Assembly: GCF_000971055.1 (NCBI RefSeq)
Contig: NZ_LARW01000073.1
Span: 1 to 50,798, forward strand
Direction: 5' to 3'
DNA length: 50,798 bases
Source of the DNA: Sphingomonas sp. SRS2
GTDB lineage: Bacteria; Pseudomonadota; Alphaproteobacteria; Sphingomonadales; Sphingomonadaceae
Part shown: piece after piece, positions 1-8,495 of the stretch
Layout: every line of letters starts with the position of its first letter
Numbering within the stretch: position 1 is the first letter of the stretch
Made by a program: the position numbers and the translations under genes
The notes under the pieces: generated by a model
Databases searched by the model: none
Told to the model about the DNA's origin: nothing
What the model saw: only the letters and a program-made list of their open reading frames with translations

Positions 1-6
1 CCCCAA

Positions 7-28
7 CCCCTCCCCTAAAGGAGAGGGG
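7..28. repeat. GC-rich hairpin at window edge
   Basis: A 9-bp stem with one mismatch (7-15 against 20-28) encloses a TAAA loop. It lies just past the stop of the aldolase gene, which ends at 41. No T-run follows on the minus strand, so it looks more like an intergenic palindromic repeat than a classical intrinsic terminator. Confidence 0.4.
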
Positions 29-40
29 CGAGGTTCACAT

Positions 41-1078
41 TTACACCGCTTCCTTCTGCGCCTTCACCATGTCGAGGGCGACGTCGACGATCATGTCTTC
101 CTGACCGCCGACCATCTTGCGGCGGCCAAGCTCGACGAGGATCGCGCGGGTGTCGAGGCCATGTTCGGCGGCGGCCTTTTCGGCGTGGCGCAGGAAAGAC
201 GAATAGACCCCGGCATAGCCGAGCGTCAGCGTTTCGCGGTCGACGCGGACCGGGCGGTCCTGCAGCGGGCGGACGAGATCCTCGGCGGCGTCCATCAGCG
301 CATAGAGATCGCAGCCATGGTTCCAGCCATAATTGTCGGCGGCGGCGATGAACACTTCGAGCGGGGCGTTGCCCGCGCCCGCGCCCATGCCGGCGAGGCT
401 CGCGTCGACGCGGACGACGCCGTTCTGGACCGCGACGATCGAGTTGGCGACGCCGAGCGACAGATTGTGGTGGGCGTGGACGCCGCGCTGGGTCTCGGGC
501 TTCAGCACGCGGTCATAGGCCTGACAGCGGGCGGCGTAACCGTCCATGCTCAGCGCGCCACCGCTATCGGTGACATAGACGCAATTCGCACCATAGCTTT
601 CCATCAGCTTGGCCTGCTGTGCGAGCGGCTCTGGCTCCGACATATGGCTCATCATCAGGAAGCCCGACACGTCCATGCCGAGATTGCGGGCCGCCTCGAT
701 ATGCTGCTTCGAGACATCCGCCTCGGTGCAATGGGTGGCGATGCGGACCGAGCGGACGCCCAGGTCATAGGCGTGCTTTAGATCGTGGACGGTGCCGATG
801 CCGGGGAGCAGCAGCGTGGTGAGGACGCTATGCTCCAGCACCTCGGCGACCGCTTCGATCCATTCCCAGTCGGTGTGCGCGCCGAAGCCGTAATTGAAGC
901 TCGATCCCTGCAGGCCATCGCCATGCGCGACCTCGATCGCGTCGACCTTGGCGCGGTCGAGCGCGCGCGCGATCGCCTGGACATGGTCGAGGCCATATTG
1001 ATGGCGGATGGCGTGCATGCCGTCGCGCAGCGTCACGTCCTGGATGTAGAGCTTGGTCTGGGTAGGGTCGAAGGCCAT
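41..1078 (-). CDS. dmpG: 4-hydroxy-2-oxovalerate aldolase
   Basis: Cleaves 4-hydroxy-2-oxovalerate to pyruvate and acetaldehyde at the end of the meta-cleavage pathway for aromatics, and in this family channels acetaldehyde to the partner dehydrogenase encoded just upstream. Visible are the DRE-TIM N-terminus ([14 protein letters not shown]) with the Arg-Asp pair that binds metal and pyruvate enolate, the HAHHN metal-binding segment, and a C-terminal helical domain ([18 protein letters not shown]) typical of the BphI/DmpG/MhpE group. The length of about 345 residues is normal. An in-frame ATG lies at 1096, but I chose 1078 because AGGAG sits 8 bases before it and nothing good precedes 1096. 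It is co-directional with the dehydrogenase, 46 bases downstream of it. The hydratase that normally precedes these enzymes is not in the window and may lie beyond the left edge. Confidence 0.96.
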   Translation of the reverse strand: MAFDPTQTKLYIQDVTLRDGMHAIRHQYGLDHVQAIARALDRAKVDAIEVAHGDGLQGSSFNYGFGAHTDWEWIEAVAEVLEHSVLTTLLLPGIGTVHDLKHAYDLGVRSVRIATHCTEADVSKQHIEAARNLGMDVSGFLMMSHMSEPEPLAQQAKLMESYGANCVYVTDSGGALSMDGYAARCQAYDRVLKPETQRGVHAHHNLSLGVANSIVAVQNGVVRVDASLAGMGAGAGNAPLEVFIAAADNYGWNHGCDLYALMDAAEDLVRPLQDRPVRVDRETLTLGYAGVYSSFLRHAEKAAAEHGLDTRAILVELGRRKMVGGQEDMIVDVALDMVKAQKEAV

Positions 1079-1124
1079 GGGGTCTGCTCCTGGCATGAAG
1101 GGGAGGGCGATGGAGAGGCGCGGC

Positions 1125-2066
1125 TCAGGCCGCCGCCTTCTCCCGCTCGCGCAGTGCGATCTTCTCGGCGGTCTTGAACGCGGCCGAGGTCATGATGTCG
1201 AGATTGCCGGCATAAGCGGGCAGATAATGCGCCGCCCCTTCGACCTCGAGGAAGACGGTGACTTTCAGCCCGGTGAACTCGCCGCCCATTTCGGGGATGC
1301 GCAGCGGGCGGTTCGATCCGATATGCTCGAACTGCACCGCCTGCTTGAGGCGATAGCCGGGCACATAGGTCTGCACTTCGCGGACCATGTCCTCGACCGA
1401 TTGCCGGATCGCCTCCTGGTCGCCATCGTCGGTGAGGCAGTAGACGGTGTCGCGCATGATCAGCGGCGGTTCGGCGGGGTTGAGGACGATGATCGCCTTG
1501 CCGCGGTCGGCCCCGCCGACATCGACGATCGCCTGGCTGGTCGTCTCGGTGAACTCGTCGATATTGGCGCGGGTGCCGGGGCCCGCCGATTTCGACGAGA
1601 TCGAGGCGACGATCTCGCCATAGCGGACGTTGGCGACGCGGTTGACCGCCGCGACGATCGGGATCGTCGCCTGGCCGCCGCATGTCACCATGTTGACGTT
1701 GGGGGCGTCGAGATTCGCGTCGCCGTTGACCGGCGGAATGGTGAAGGGGCCGATCGCGGCCGGGGTGAGATCGATAACCCGCTTGCCGTGCGACAGGAGC
1801 ACCTCGCTATGCCGCTTGTGCGCGCCAGCGGAGGTGGCGTCGAAGACGATGCCGATATCCTTGAAGCCGGGCATGGCGAGCAGGCCGTCCAGCCCCTCGG
1901 CAGTGGTCGGGACGCCGAGCCGCTCGGCGCGCTTCAGGCCATCCGACTCGGGATCGATGCCAACGAACGCGGCCATTTCCAGCACGTCCGACAGCCGCAT
2001 GATCTTGATCATCAGATCGGTGCCAATGTTGCCCGATCCGATGATCGCCACTTTCACCTTGTCCAC
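1125..2066 (-). CDS. dmpF: acetaldehyde dehydrogenase (acylating)
   Basis: Oxidises acetaldehyde with CoA and NAD+ to acetyl-CoA, working as a complex with the aldolase encoded next. The N-terminus [15 protein letters not shown] is the Rossmann dinucleotide site, and [17 protein letters not shown] carries the catalytic cysteine. The frame stays open to an ATG at 2138, but that adds a low-quality 24-residue tail. I prefer a GTG at 2066, which has GGAGAG about 6 bases upstream and gives 313 residues, the usual length of BphJ/DmpF. It is the first gene of the leftward operon visible here and is divergent from the IclR regulator, so it is probably controlled from the inverted repeat at 2144-2168. 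Confidence 0.95.
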   Translation of the reverse strand: MDKVKVAIIGSGNIGTDLMIKIMRLSDVLEMAAFVGIDPESDGLKRAERLGVPTTAEGLDGLLAMPGFKDIGIVFDATSAGAHKRHSEVLLSHGKRVIDLTPAAIGPFTIPPVNGDANLDAPNVNMVTCGGQATIPIVAAVNRVANVRYGEIVASISSKSAGPGTRANIDEFTETTSQAIVDVGGADRGKAIIVLNPAEPPLIMRDTVYCLTDDGDQEAIRQSVEDMVREVQTYVPGYRLKQAVQFEHIGSNRPLRIPEMGGEFTGLKVTVFLEVEGAAHYLPAYAGNLDIMTSAAFKTAEKIALREREKAAA

Positions 2067-2143
2067 GCCGCTCTCCGTCACCTTGGATTTTGATGGGCGT
2101 GGCTTATCCCAGATCGGTGGACTTCCCGAATCACACAACCCCC

Positions 2144-2168
2144 TCTATTCTCACTGAATGAGAACAGA
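2144..2168. promoter_or_regulatory. candidate IclR-family operator
   Basis: An inverted repeat with 10-base arms TCTATTCTCA and TGAGAACAGA (9 of 10 complementary) is separated by CTGAA. It lies between the divergent dehydrogenase and iclR genes and ends 7 bases before the regulator's ATG. IclR-family regulators typically bind such palindromes and often repress their own gene. That this is the regulator's site is inferred from position and symmetry. Confidence 0.55.
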
Positions 2169-2175
2169 GCGATAG

Positions 2176-2946
2176 ATGCCACCTGCGGCCGACCCTCCGA
2201 CGCCGACCGGCCTGATCGACCGGACGCTCGACATCCTGGATGCGGTGCGCGCGGCGGGGATATGTTCTCTGCCGATGATCGCGGCGGGCAGCGGGCTTCC
2301 GGTCGCGACGGCGCATCGCATCGTCCAGTCGCTGACGGGCCGGGGCTATCTGATCGCCTATCGGCGCGGGGCTTACGGGCTGGGGCCCGCCGCGCTCGCG
2401 CTCGGAGCGGGCCTCGCGCTGCACGACATGCTCCACCGGGCGAGCCTCGACGAGCTTCAGGCGCTCGGCCGCCGCTGCAAGGCGCATGCCCATCTCGGCA
2501 TCTTCGAAAGCGACATGGTCACCTATCTGACCAAGGTCCGCTATGGCCGCGGGCGGCTGCCGACGTCGGAAGGCACCCAGCTCGAGGCCTATTGCTCGGG
2601 GATCGGCAAGGTCCTGCTCGCGCAGCTCGAACCTGCCGCGCTCGACCGCTATATGGCGCAGGGCGCATTCGTCGCGCTCACCGCCAACACGATCACCGAT
2701 CCGGCGCAGTTGCTGGACCGGCTGGAGCAGGCGCGGACGCGCGGCTGGGCGACCGATATCGGTGAGGTCATGCCCGATCTGAGCTGCATCGCCGCCCCGC
2801 TGTTCGACCGGCAGGGGCGTGCCATCGCCGCGCTCTCGGTCAGCTTCCGGGGACCGTTGATCGCCGAGGAGGTGCTGGCCGAGAGGCTGCCCGACCTGCG
2901 CGGCACCGCGGCGCGGATATCGGCGAGGCTGTTCGGATCGAACTGA
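2176..2946 (+). CDS. IclR-family transcriptional regulator
   Basis: A 256-residue DNA-binding regulator. Residues about 12-70 form the winged helix-turn-helix (LIDRTLDILDAV, then LPMIAAGSGLPVATAHRIVQSL and a wing with AYRRGAYGLG). Residues about 85-250 form the IclR effector domain, including GTQLEAYCSGIGKVLLA and a C-terminal IAALSVSFRGP segment. It is transcribed away from the aldolase/dehydrogenase operon and shares its promoter region, the usual layout for a pathway-specific regulator of aromatic catabolism. The likely inducer would be a pathway intermediate, but the sequence does not show which. It converges on the thioredoxin-fold gene with about 21 bases between stops. Confidence 0.93.
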   Translation: MPPAADPPTPTGLIDRTLDILDAVRAAGICSLPMIAAGSGLPVATAHRIVQSLTGRGYLIAYRRGAYGLGPAALALGAGLALHDMLHRASLDELQALGRRCKAHAHLGIFESDMVTYLTKVRYGRGRLPTSEGTQLEAYCSGIGKVLLAQLEPAALDRYMAQGAFVALTANTITDPAQLLDRLEQARTRGWATDIGEVMPDLSCIAAPLFDRQGRAIAALSVSFRGPLIAEEVLAERLPDLRGTAARISARLFGSN

Positions 2947-2967
2947 CGGCGATCGCCGACCGTCCGG

Positions 2968-3636
2968 TCAGACCAGCGCCGCGGTATCGACCGAACGGAC
3001 CGCCGCGATGATATCGGCGCTTTCGGTGCGGCGGAGCCAGTCCGGACTGATGTCGGCGAACTGGACGATATGATCGGTGCCGACGATCACGACCGCAGGT
3101 TGTGGCAATTCCCAGCTTCCGGTGCCGGTCAGCGCGCCGATCCATGTATCGTCATTCTCCGGCACGACGGCGTCGGCGGGTTCGAAAGTCAGGCCGAACC
3201 GGCGGGCGAGGACATTGCCGCGGTCGCTCGCGACCTCGAAGCTCAGGCCGTGCCGGGTGCGGATATCGTCGAGTCCCCTCTCGCGCAGATGCGGGCTGAC
3301 GGCGACAAGGCGGATGCCGGCGCGGGCGAGCGCCGGAGCCAGCGTCCGGTCATAATGCGGCAGGGCGATATTGCACGCCGGGCAGCCCGCGAACCGGAAG
3401 AAGACCAGAGCTACGGGGCCGACACTGGTCAGCCCCGCGAGATCGACCGTGCCGCCGGTCGAAAGATCGAGGGTGAAGGGTTCGACGCGGTCCCCCGCCG
3501 CGACGACCTCCGCCGGGTCGAACGCGGCGACCAGGGCGCGCCGCTGTTCGATATTGGTGCGCAGCCGGGCCGGGTCCCAGCTTTTTTCACGTTCGGCATG
3601 CAACGCCTCGAACTGCGCGGTCAGGCTGTCGGTCAT
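2968..3636 (-). CDS. peroxiredoxin-like thioredoxin-fold protein
   Basis: A 222-residue AhpC/TSA-type protein. An alpha-helical N-terminus (to about residue 45) is followed by a redoxin fold: VALVFFRFAGCPACNIALPHYD carries a CxxC pair where peroxiredoxins hold the peroxidatic cysteine, and later strands read RLVAVSPHLRERG and PAVVIVGTDHIVQFADI. It resembles the peroxiredoxin-like family of about 200-220 residues. No signal peptide is seen, so it is probably cytoplasmic. GGAG lies 9 bases before the ATG. It lies 51 bases downstream of the TauD-type dioxygenase on the same strand and is probably its operon partner, perhaps protecting it from oxidants. That link is inference. Confidence 0.85.
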   Translation of the reverse strand: MTDSLTAQFEALHAEREKSWDPARLRTNIEQRRALVAAFDPAEVVAAGDRVEPFTLDLSTGGTVDLAGLTSVGPVALVFFRFAGCPACNIALPHYDRTLAPALARAGIRLVAVSPHLRERGLDDIRTRHGLSFEVASDRGNVLARRFGLTFEPADAVVPENDDTWIGALTGTGSWELPQPAVVIVGTDHIVQFADISPDWLRRTESADIIAAVRSVDTAALV

Positions 3637-3687
3637 CGATATGCTCCAGAAAAGATGGCCGCGGCGCGGGGCCGCGGCCGATAGCGG

Positions 3688-4542
3688 TCAGGCGGCGCGC
3701 ACCCGGTGTGGGACATCGTCGCTGGAGATCAGGACGCGGTGCATCACGCGCGGGAAATCGCCATAGTCGCGCACCGCATAATGAAGGCCGGCGCGGTTGT
3801 CCCAGAAGGCGACCGAGTTCTTGCGCCAGCGGAAGCGGACGCTGTGTTCGGGCTTCTTGACCTCGTCATAGAGCCGCGCGAGCAGCGCATCGCTCTCGGC
3901 GCGGTCGAGATCGACGAAACGCGGCTTGAGACCGAAATTAATCCAGAAGATATCCTCGCCCGTCTCGGGATGGGTGCGGATCGCGGGGTGCGAAACGAGC
4001 GGATAGATCTCGCCAGCCTTGTTGAGCGCCGCCTGGAAATCATGGACGACATAGAGATTGTCGACCGCGGCGCGCAGATCGTCGGGCAAGCCGCGCAGGA
4101 TCGACGCGCCATTGGCCCAGATCGTGTCGCCGCCGACATCGGGAATATGTTCGGCGCGCAGCACCGCGCCTAGCACCGGACTGAGCCGCCAGCTGGTGTC
4201 GGTATGCCAGTGGTTGCCGACATTCTCATATGTCTTGAAATCCTCGGCGGCGATCGGCTGGATCACGCGATGCGACTGGAGGCCGCCGGTCGGATGGGCA
4301 TAGAGTTCACCGAAATGGCCCGCGAAGCTGAGCTGCTGATCGCGGCTGATGTCCTGATCGCGGAAGAACAGCACCTTGTGCTTCAGCAGCAGCGCGTAAA
4401 GTTCGTCCCGGACCGCGCGGTCGAGCGGCGCGCCCAGGTCCACGCCGGATATCTCGGCGCCGATGACGGGGGTGAGCTGTTCGACGGTGAGCGTGCCGGT
4501 AATCGGCGCGTCGATCGGGGAAATCGTCGGGGCATGGGTCAT
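3688..4542 (-). CDS. TauD/TfdA-family 2-oxoglutarate-dependent dioxygenase
   Basis: Fe(II)/2-oxoglutarate-dependent dioxygenase of 284 residues. The metal triad is visible as H113 and D115 (HWHTDTSW) and the distal H268 (PRVMHRVLI), with a following Arg available to bind 2-oxoglutarate. IGAEISGVDL near the N-terminus and FWDNRAGLHYAV near the C-terminus are family signatures. The ATG at 4542 is chosen because AAGGAA lies 8 bases before it; the open frame extends to 4659 without coding character. Members act on taurine, alkyl sulfates, phenoxyacetates and other substrates, and no transporter or regulator nearby identifies this one. It is followed by a thioredoxin-fold gene. Confidence 0.92.
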   Translation of the reverse strand: MTHAPTISPIDAPITGTLTVEQLTPVIGAEISGVDLGAPLDRAVRDELYALLLKHKVLFFRDQDISRDQQLSFAGHFGELYAHPTGGLQSHRVIQPIAAEDFKTYENVGNHWHTDTSWRLSPVLGAVLRAEHIPDVGGDTIWANGASILRGLPDDLRAAVDNLYVVHDFQAALNKAGEIYPLVSHPAIRTHPETGEDIFWINFGLKPRFVDLDRAESDALLARLYDEVKKPEHSVRFRWRKNSVAFWDNRAGLHYAVRDYGDFPRVMHRVLISSDDVPHRVRAA

Positions 4543-4965
4543 GATGACTGTTCCTTGGCAGATGACCGGGGACGCAAAAGCTAGGCGCGTCACGCCGCCC
4601 GCGACCAACGACAATGTCACAATAGCGGTTGAGGATTTCCGATAGATCACGATGGCCACGCTTCAGCCGATGCCGGGCCATGGAATATCGGCGGTGCCGC
4701 TGCGCACGCATGTCGCCGGCAAGCACCGATCGGCGTCGGCGCCATGTGCGACAATAGCGTCAATAAGGGAGGGTGATTCGTTCCGGAATCGCCACGATCG
4801 CCGTAAGCGCGTGCGACTTTAGTCGAAGCCGCCTGTGGATAAGCCGCAGCCCACCCCGCGGTGCAAACCGTTCACCGCTGCGAGGCGTTTCGTTAACCTT
4901 TTGGCCTTCCCTAGCCGCGATGTGGCTGTCTATCAGACGATCACGGGACCGGGTGGGACTACCAG
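4543..4965. other. 423-base intergenic region
   Basis: This spacer separates the divergent TauD-type and CHAP-domain genes. I see no supported gene in it. It should hold both promoters, and the stretch around 4900-4920 is comparatively AT-rich (gtttcgttaaccttttgg), but I cannot name a -35/-10 pair with confidence. Confidence 0.5.
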
Positions 4966-5460
4966 ATGACGAAAACGATGCGCGCGATTATTGGTTCCAT
5001 GCTGCTTGCCGGCATGGCAGTGGCGCCCACCGCCGCCAATGCGCAGATGCTGCAATGCGCGCCCTTCGCCCGCATGTTTTCCGGTATCCAGCTGTTCGGC
5101 GCCGCCGCCGCCTGGTGGAATCAGGCCGCCGGCAAATATCTGCGCGGCCAGACTCCCGAAATCGGTTCGGTGATGGTGTTCAAGGCGATCGGTTCGATGC
5201 GCTCGGGCCATGTCGCTACCGTCACCCAGGTCGTCAGCGACCGCGTCATCAAGATCACCCATGCCAACTGGTCGATCATCAATGGCCGTCGCGGCCAGGT
5301 CGAGCGCGACGTCACCGTCGTCGACGCCTCGCCCAATGGCGACTGGAGCAAGGTCAAGGTCTGGTTCGCGCCGATCGGCAAGGTCGGCAGCACCGCCTAT
5401 CCGGTCAACGGCTTCATCTACAAGGATGGCAAGCCCGCCAGCGCCGATCAGCAGGGCTGA
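4966..5460 (+). CDS. secreted CHAP-domain protein
   Basis: A 164-residue exported protein. A signal peptide (basic start MTKTMR, hydrophobic core, cleavage after ANA at about residue 26) precedes a CHAP (cysteine/histidine amidohydrolase/peptidase) domain. The candidate catalytic cysteine is C31 in MLQCAPFAR, and the candidate histidine is H82 in RSGHVATVTQV, followed by THANWS where a third catalytic residue is expected. The spacing agrees with NlpC/P60-like peptidoglycan hydrolases. The mature protein is essentially just the domain, with no anchor, so it probably acts in the periplasm on peptidoglycan. It is monocistronic, and its physiological role is unknown. Confidence 0.85.
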   Translation: MTKTMRAIIGSMLLAGMAVAPTAANAQMLQCAPFARMFSGIQLFGAAAAWWNQAAGKYLRGQTPEIGSVMVFKAIGSMRSGHVATVTQVVSDRVIKITHANWSIINGRRGQVERDVTVVDASPNGDWSKVKVWFAPIGKVGSTAYPVNGFIYKDGKPASADQQG

Positions 5461-5603
5461 TTCCTGCCTGCACCACGGTGCGCGCGATTTTTTCATCGAT
5501 CGTCCTGCCGAACCTGTGCCGCATCCACCCCGTCGCCGGGAAGGCTTCAGGTGATCGATCACATCCGGGCAAGAACCGGTAACATTCCCTCGCCGTCCAG
5601 TGG

Positions 5604-5624
5604 ATGCTGAAACAGGTTCAGCAT
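5604..5624. repeat. short inverted repeat, intergenic
   Basis: Arms ATGCTGAA and TTCAGCAT flank ACAGG, followed by gacgga. Elements of this form, with a near-palindromic CTGAA/TTCAG core next to ATGACG, recur between genes in sphingomonad genomes as I recall them. Here it lies between the convergent CHAP and HAD genes and could help end transcription from either side. Confidence 0.5.
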
Positions 5625-5652
5625 GACGGATGAGGGGCCGCCGGCCCTCCGA

Positions 5653-6324
5653 TCAATTCCAGTCGACGATCGTCCAGCCGCGCTTCTGCGCCTCGGTCCG
5701 CAGGTCGTGATGCGGGTTGGCGGCGACAGCCTCGTCGGCCCATTCGAGCACCGGCACGTCGGACACATGATCCGAATAGAACCAGATCCGGCACTGGCTG
5801 CGGTCGAGCTTCTCCAGCCCCATCCACGCCTCGATCATCCTGAGCTTGGCGGGGCCGTAACAATTTTCGCCATCGACCTTGTGGCTGACATAATCGTCGA
5901 TGCCCTTGATCGCGGTCGTGGCTATGATGTCGTCCATGCCGAGCTTCGCGGCGATCGGCTCCACCCATAGCCGCGACGATGCGGTCGCCAGCACCAGCCG
6001 CCGCCCCGCCGCGCGATTCTCGGCGAGGCTGGCAAGCGCTTCCTGGCGGACGTTGCGCCGCATCGTCTTCTCGGCGAAGCTCTCGGCAACCGGCGCGAGC
6101 TTCGCGACGGCGACATTGCGGCCGATCAGCATCGCCTGGTTGAGTTCCTTGAGCCGCTTGCGCTCGATCAGTTTCACCACATAAGCGAGCATCACCATCG
6201 CCGCGAACGGAACGAAGATCAGCCGCCACGGCGCCAGCCGCCATGCCGCGTGGATCATGAACGGGGTGAAGGTCCCGGTCCGCGTGATCGTCCGGTCCAT
6301 GTCGTAAATTGCGAGTTCGGTCAT
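5653..6324 (-). CDS. HAD-IB family phosphatase
   Basis: A 223-residue haloacid dehalogenase-superfamily hydrolase of subfamily IB (phosphoserine phosphatase-like). Motif I is AIYDMDRTIT (nucleophile D8, acid D10), motif II is LVLATASSRLW, motif III lysines are in SHKVDGENCYGPAK, and motif IV is YSDHVSDVPVLEWAD. Between motifs I and II is a hydrophobic stretch (LIFVPFAAMVMLAYVV) that suggests membrane association. The ATG at 6324 has AAGGGCG upstream; the frame extends to 6522 but that part is unlike protein and overlaps the large hairpin at 6392-6471. It is divergent from the Mla operon, so a lipid-phosphate substrate is conceivable, but that is speculation. Confidence 0.88.
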   Translation of the reverse strand: MTELAIYDMDRTITRTGTFTPFMIHAAWRLAPWRLIFVPFAAMVMLAYVVKLIERKRLKELNQAMLIGRNVAVAKLAPVAESFAEKTMRRNVRQEALASLAENRAAGRRLVLATASSRLWVEPIAAKLGMDDIIATTAIKGIDDYVSHKVDGENCYGPAKLRMIEAWMGLEKLDRSQCRIWFYSDHVSDVPVLEWADEAVAANPHHDLRTEAQKRGWTIVDWN

Positions 6325-6391
6325 CGATACGCCCTTACGCAATTTCAGCCTGGGTGGAACAGGCCCTTTGATTCGATCGCCGACGCGGATG

Positions 6392-6471
6392 GCGGTGGCG
6401 GCCCGCTCCCGCCCATCCTCCCGATCCAGCATATGATATCGGGTGGTTGGGCGGGAGCGGGCTGCCACCGC
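6392..6471. repeat. long inverted repeat with 34-base arms
   Basis: Arms 6392-6425 and 6438-6471 are complementary at 31 of 34 positions around a 12-base loop (ccagcatatgat). It lies between the divergent HAD-phosphatase and mlaE genes, so it cannot be an ordinary 3' terminator for either. A related palindrome with the same core (CCCGC-CCCGCCC-CCTCCC arms and an ATATG-containing loop) lies at 28199-28259. Confidence 0.8.
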
Positions 6472-6572
6472 AGTTTCAGCAAAGCTCAAACATAAAGCGG
6501 AACATTCGCGTCCGGCGCACATTCATTTCGGATGCTTGCCGATCTCCCGTTTTTAGACCACTCCTGACGCCG

Positions 6573-7670
6573 ATGAACGCATCCGCCGACTTCGAGTTCG
6601 ATTCCGGGACCTTAAGGTTCACCGGGGAACTGACCCTCGCGCGGATCGGCGACCTGTCGAATCGGCTGGCGGCGCTCGGCGAGGCACCCGAACGGGTCGA
6701 TCTGGCCGATGTCGACCGCATCGATACGGTCGGCGCCTGGCTGGTTCACCGCATCGCCCGCGATCATGAGGCCGAGGTGATCGGAGCGGACGAGGATGTC
6801 GCGCATCTGCTGGCCCAGCTCGCCGCTGCCGACAAGCCGCTCAAGATTCGTCCCGACAGCAGCCCGCCCTTCGTCCGGGTGCTGCGCGAAATCGGCGACG
6901 CCACCGCCGCCGCCGGTCACTCGCTGGTCGGGCTGCTCGGCTTCTTCGGCGCGACCCTGATCGGGCTGTGGGGACTGATCACCCATCCGCGCCGCTTCCG
7001 CTTCAACGCGATGGCGCGGCAGTTCGAGGTCGTCGGCGTCAAGGCGCTCGGCATCATCGGGCTGATGAGCTTCCTGATCGGAATCGTCATCGCCCAGCAG
7101 GGCGCGGTCCAGCTGCGACAGTTCGGCGCGGAGGTGTTCGCGATCAACCTGATCGGCCGGATCACGATCCGCGAACTGGGCGTGCTGATGACCGCGATCA
7201 TGGTCGCCGGCCGCTCGGGCAGCGCCTTCGCTGCGCAGCTCGGATCGATGAAGCTCGCCGAGGAGGTCGACGCGATGCGGACCATCGGCGTCTCGCCGAT
7301 GGAGGCGCTGATCCTGCCGCGGGTGATCTCGACGATCATCCTGATGCCGCTGCTCGGCTTCTACTCGGCGGTGGTCGCGATCGTCGGCGGCGGCATATTC
7401 TGCTGGATCGACCTCGGCATCCCGCCGATCACCTTCGTCCAGCGCCTGCAGGAAGTGGTGCCGCTCACCGATCTGTGGGTCGGCCTGATCAAGGCGCCGG
7501 TGTTCGGCCTGATCATCGCGATGTCGGGCTGCTATCAAGGCATGCAGGTCGAGGGCAACGCCGAGGAGGTCGGCTTGAGGACCACCGCCTCGGTCGTCCA
7601 GGCAATCTTCCTCGTCATCGTCATCGATGCGGTGTTCGCGGTATTCTTCTCGTCGATCGGCTGGATCTGA
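6573..7670 (+). CDS. mlaE: MlaE-family ABC transporter permease with STAS domain
   Basis: Membrane subunit of a phospholipid ABC transporter (Mla type). Residues about 1-95 form a STAS-like domain (GTLRFTGELTLARIGDLSNRL, then RVDLADVDRIDTVGAWLV), corresponding to a separate MlaB subunit in E. coli. The rest is the MlaE permease, with about five or six hydrophobic helices and the conserved stretch GRSGSAFAAQLGSMKLAEEVDAMRTIG followed by SPMEALILPRV. The ATG at 6573 is chosen because upstream sequence to 6447 runs into the hairpin; its ribosome-binding site is weak. Its stop overlaps the mlaF start (TGATG). It is the first gene of a four-gene operon in the inner membrane lipid transport pathway. 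Confidence 0.94.
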   Translation: MNASADFEFDSGTLRFTGELTLARIGDLSNRLAALGEAPERVDLADVDRIDTVGAWLVHRIARDHEAEVIGADEDVAHLLAQLAAADKPLKIRPDSSPPFVRVLREIGDATAAAGHSLVGLLGFFGATLIGLWGLITHPRRFRFNAMARQFEVVGVKALGIIGLMSFLIGIVIAQQGAVQLRQFGAEVFAINLIGRITIRELGVLMTAIMVAGRSGSAFAAQLGSMKLAEEVDAMRTIGVSPMEALILPRVISTIILMPLLGFYSAVVAIVGGGIFCWIDLGIPPITFVQRLQEVVPLTDLWVGLIKAPVFGLIIAMSGCYQGMQVEGNAEEVGLRTTASVVQAIFLVIVIDAVFAVFFSSIGWI

Positions 7671-8488
7671 TGGCTCGGCTCAACATCGCCGATGGCGAAA
7701 CGATCATCCATGTCGAGGGGCTGAAGAACAGCTTCGGCGAGCAGATCGTCCATGACGGGCTCGACCTCGATGTCAGGCGCGGCGAGATCATCGGTGTGGT
7801 TGGCGGATCGGGCACCGGCAAGTCGGTGCTGATGCGCTCGATCATCGGATTGCAGACGCCCGATCAGGGCAATGTCGAAGTGTTTGGCGAACCGATGATC
7901 GGCCGCGAGGAATATGAGGCCCAGCAGGTGCGCAAGCGCTGGGGCGTGTTGTTCCAGGGCGGCGCGCTCTTTTCCACGCTGACGGTCGCCGAGAATGTCC
8001 AGGTGCCTATTCGCGAATTCTATCCGCAGATCGATGGCCAGCTGCTCGACGAGATCGCCGCCTATAAGGTCGCGATGACGGGGCTCCCCCCCGAGGCCGG
8101 CCCCAAATATCCCTCGGAGCTGTCGGGCGGCATGCGCAAGCGCGCCGGCCTCGCCCGTGCGCTCGCGCTCGATCCGCAGCTGCTGTTCCTCGACGAGCCC
8201 ACCGCCGGGCTCGATCCGATCGGCGCCGCGGCGTTCGATGCGCTGATCAGCGCGCTGCAAAAAACGCTGGGCCTGACCGTCTTCCTGATCACCCACGACC
8301 TCGATACGCTCTATGCGATCTGCGACCGCGTCGCGGTGCTTGCCGACAAGCGCGTGATCGCGGTTGGAACGATCCCGGAATTATTGGCGTTGGACCATCC
8401 GTGGATTCAAGAATATTTCAATGGACCGCGCGGACGCGTCGCATCCGAGGCGGCGCAACGCGAAGCGGCAAAGGACAACCGGGGATGA
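7670..8488 (+). CDS. mlaF: MlaF-type ABC transporter ATP-binding protein
   Basis: A 272-residue ATPase driving MCE-dependent lipid transport. Walker A is GGSGTGKS (residues 45-52), the Q-loop is LFQGGALFSTLTVAENV, the signature is LSGGMRKRAGLARALA, Walker B is LLFLDEPTAGLDP and the H-loop is LITHDLDTL. GGALF after the Q-loop and the SGGMRKR signature are typical of MlaF/Ttg2A rather than other importers. The ATG overlaps the mlaE stop by one base, indicating translational coupling. The last 25 residues are a charged tail. Confidence 0.95.
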   Translation: MARLNIADGETIIHVEGLKNSFGEQIVHDGLDLDVRRGEIIGVVGGSGTGKSVLMRSIIGLQTPDQGNVEVFGEPMIGREEYEAQQVRKRWGVLFQGGALFSTLTVAENVQVPIREFYPQIDGQLLDEIAAYKVAMTGLPPEAGPKYPSELSGGMRKRAGLARALALDPQLLFLDEPTAGLDPIGAAAFDALISALQKTLGLTVFLITHDLDTLYAICDRVAVLADKRVIAVGTIPELLALDHPWIQEYFNGPRGRVASEAAQREAAKDNRG

Positions 8489-8495
8489 CAAGCTG

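Noticed and set aside
5470-5492. GCACC-AC-GGTGC followed by GCGCGATTTTTT after the CHAP gene as a terminator
   Set aside because: The loop would be only two bases and the T-run is six bases away; not convincing as an intrinsic terminator.
4773-5582. 269-codon plus-strand frame across the CHAP gene
   Set aside because: It overlaps the CHAP gene in another frame and shows shadow composition; the CHAP protein with its signal peptide is the real gene.
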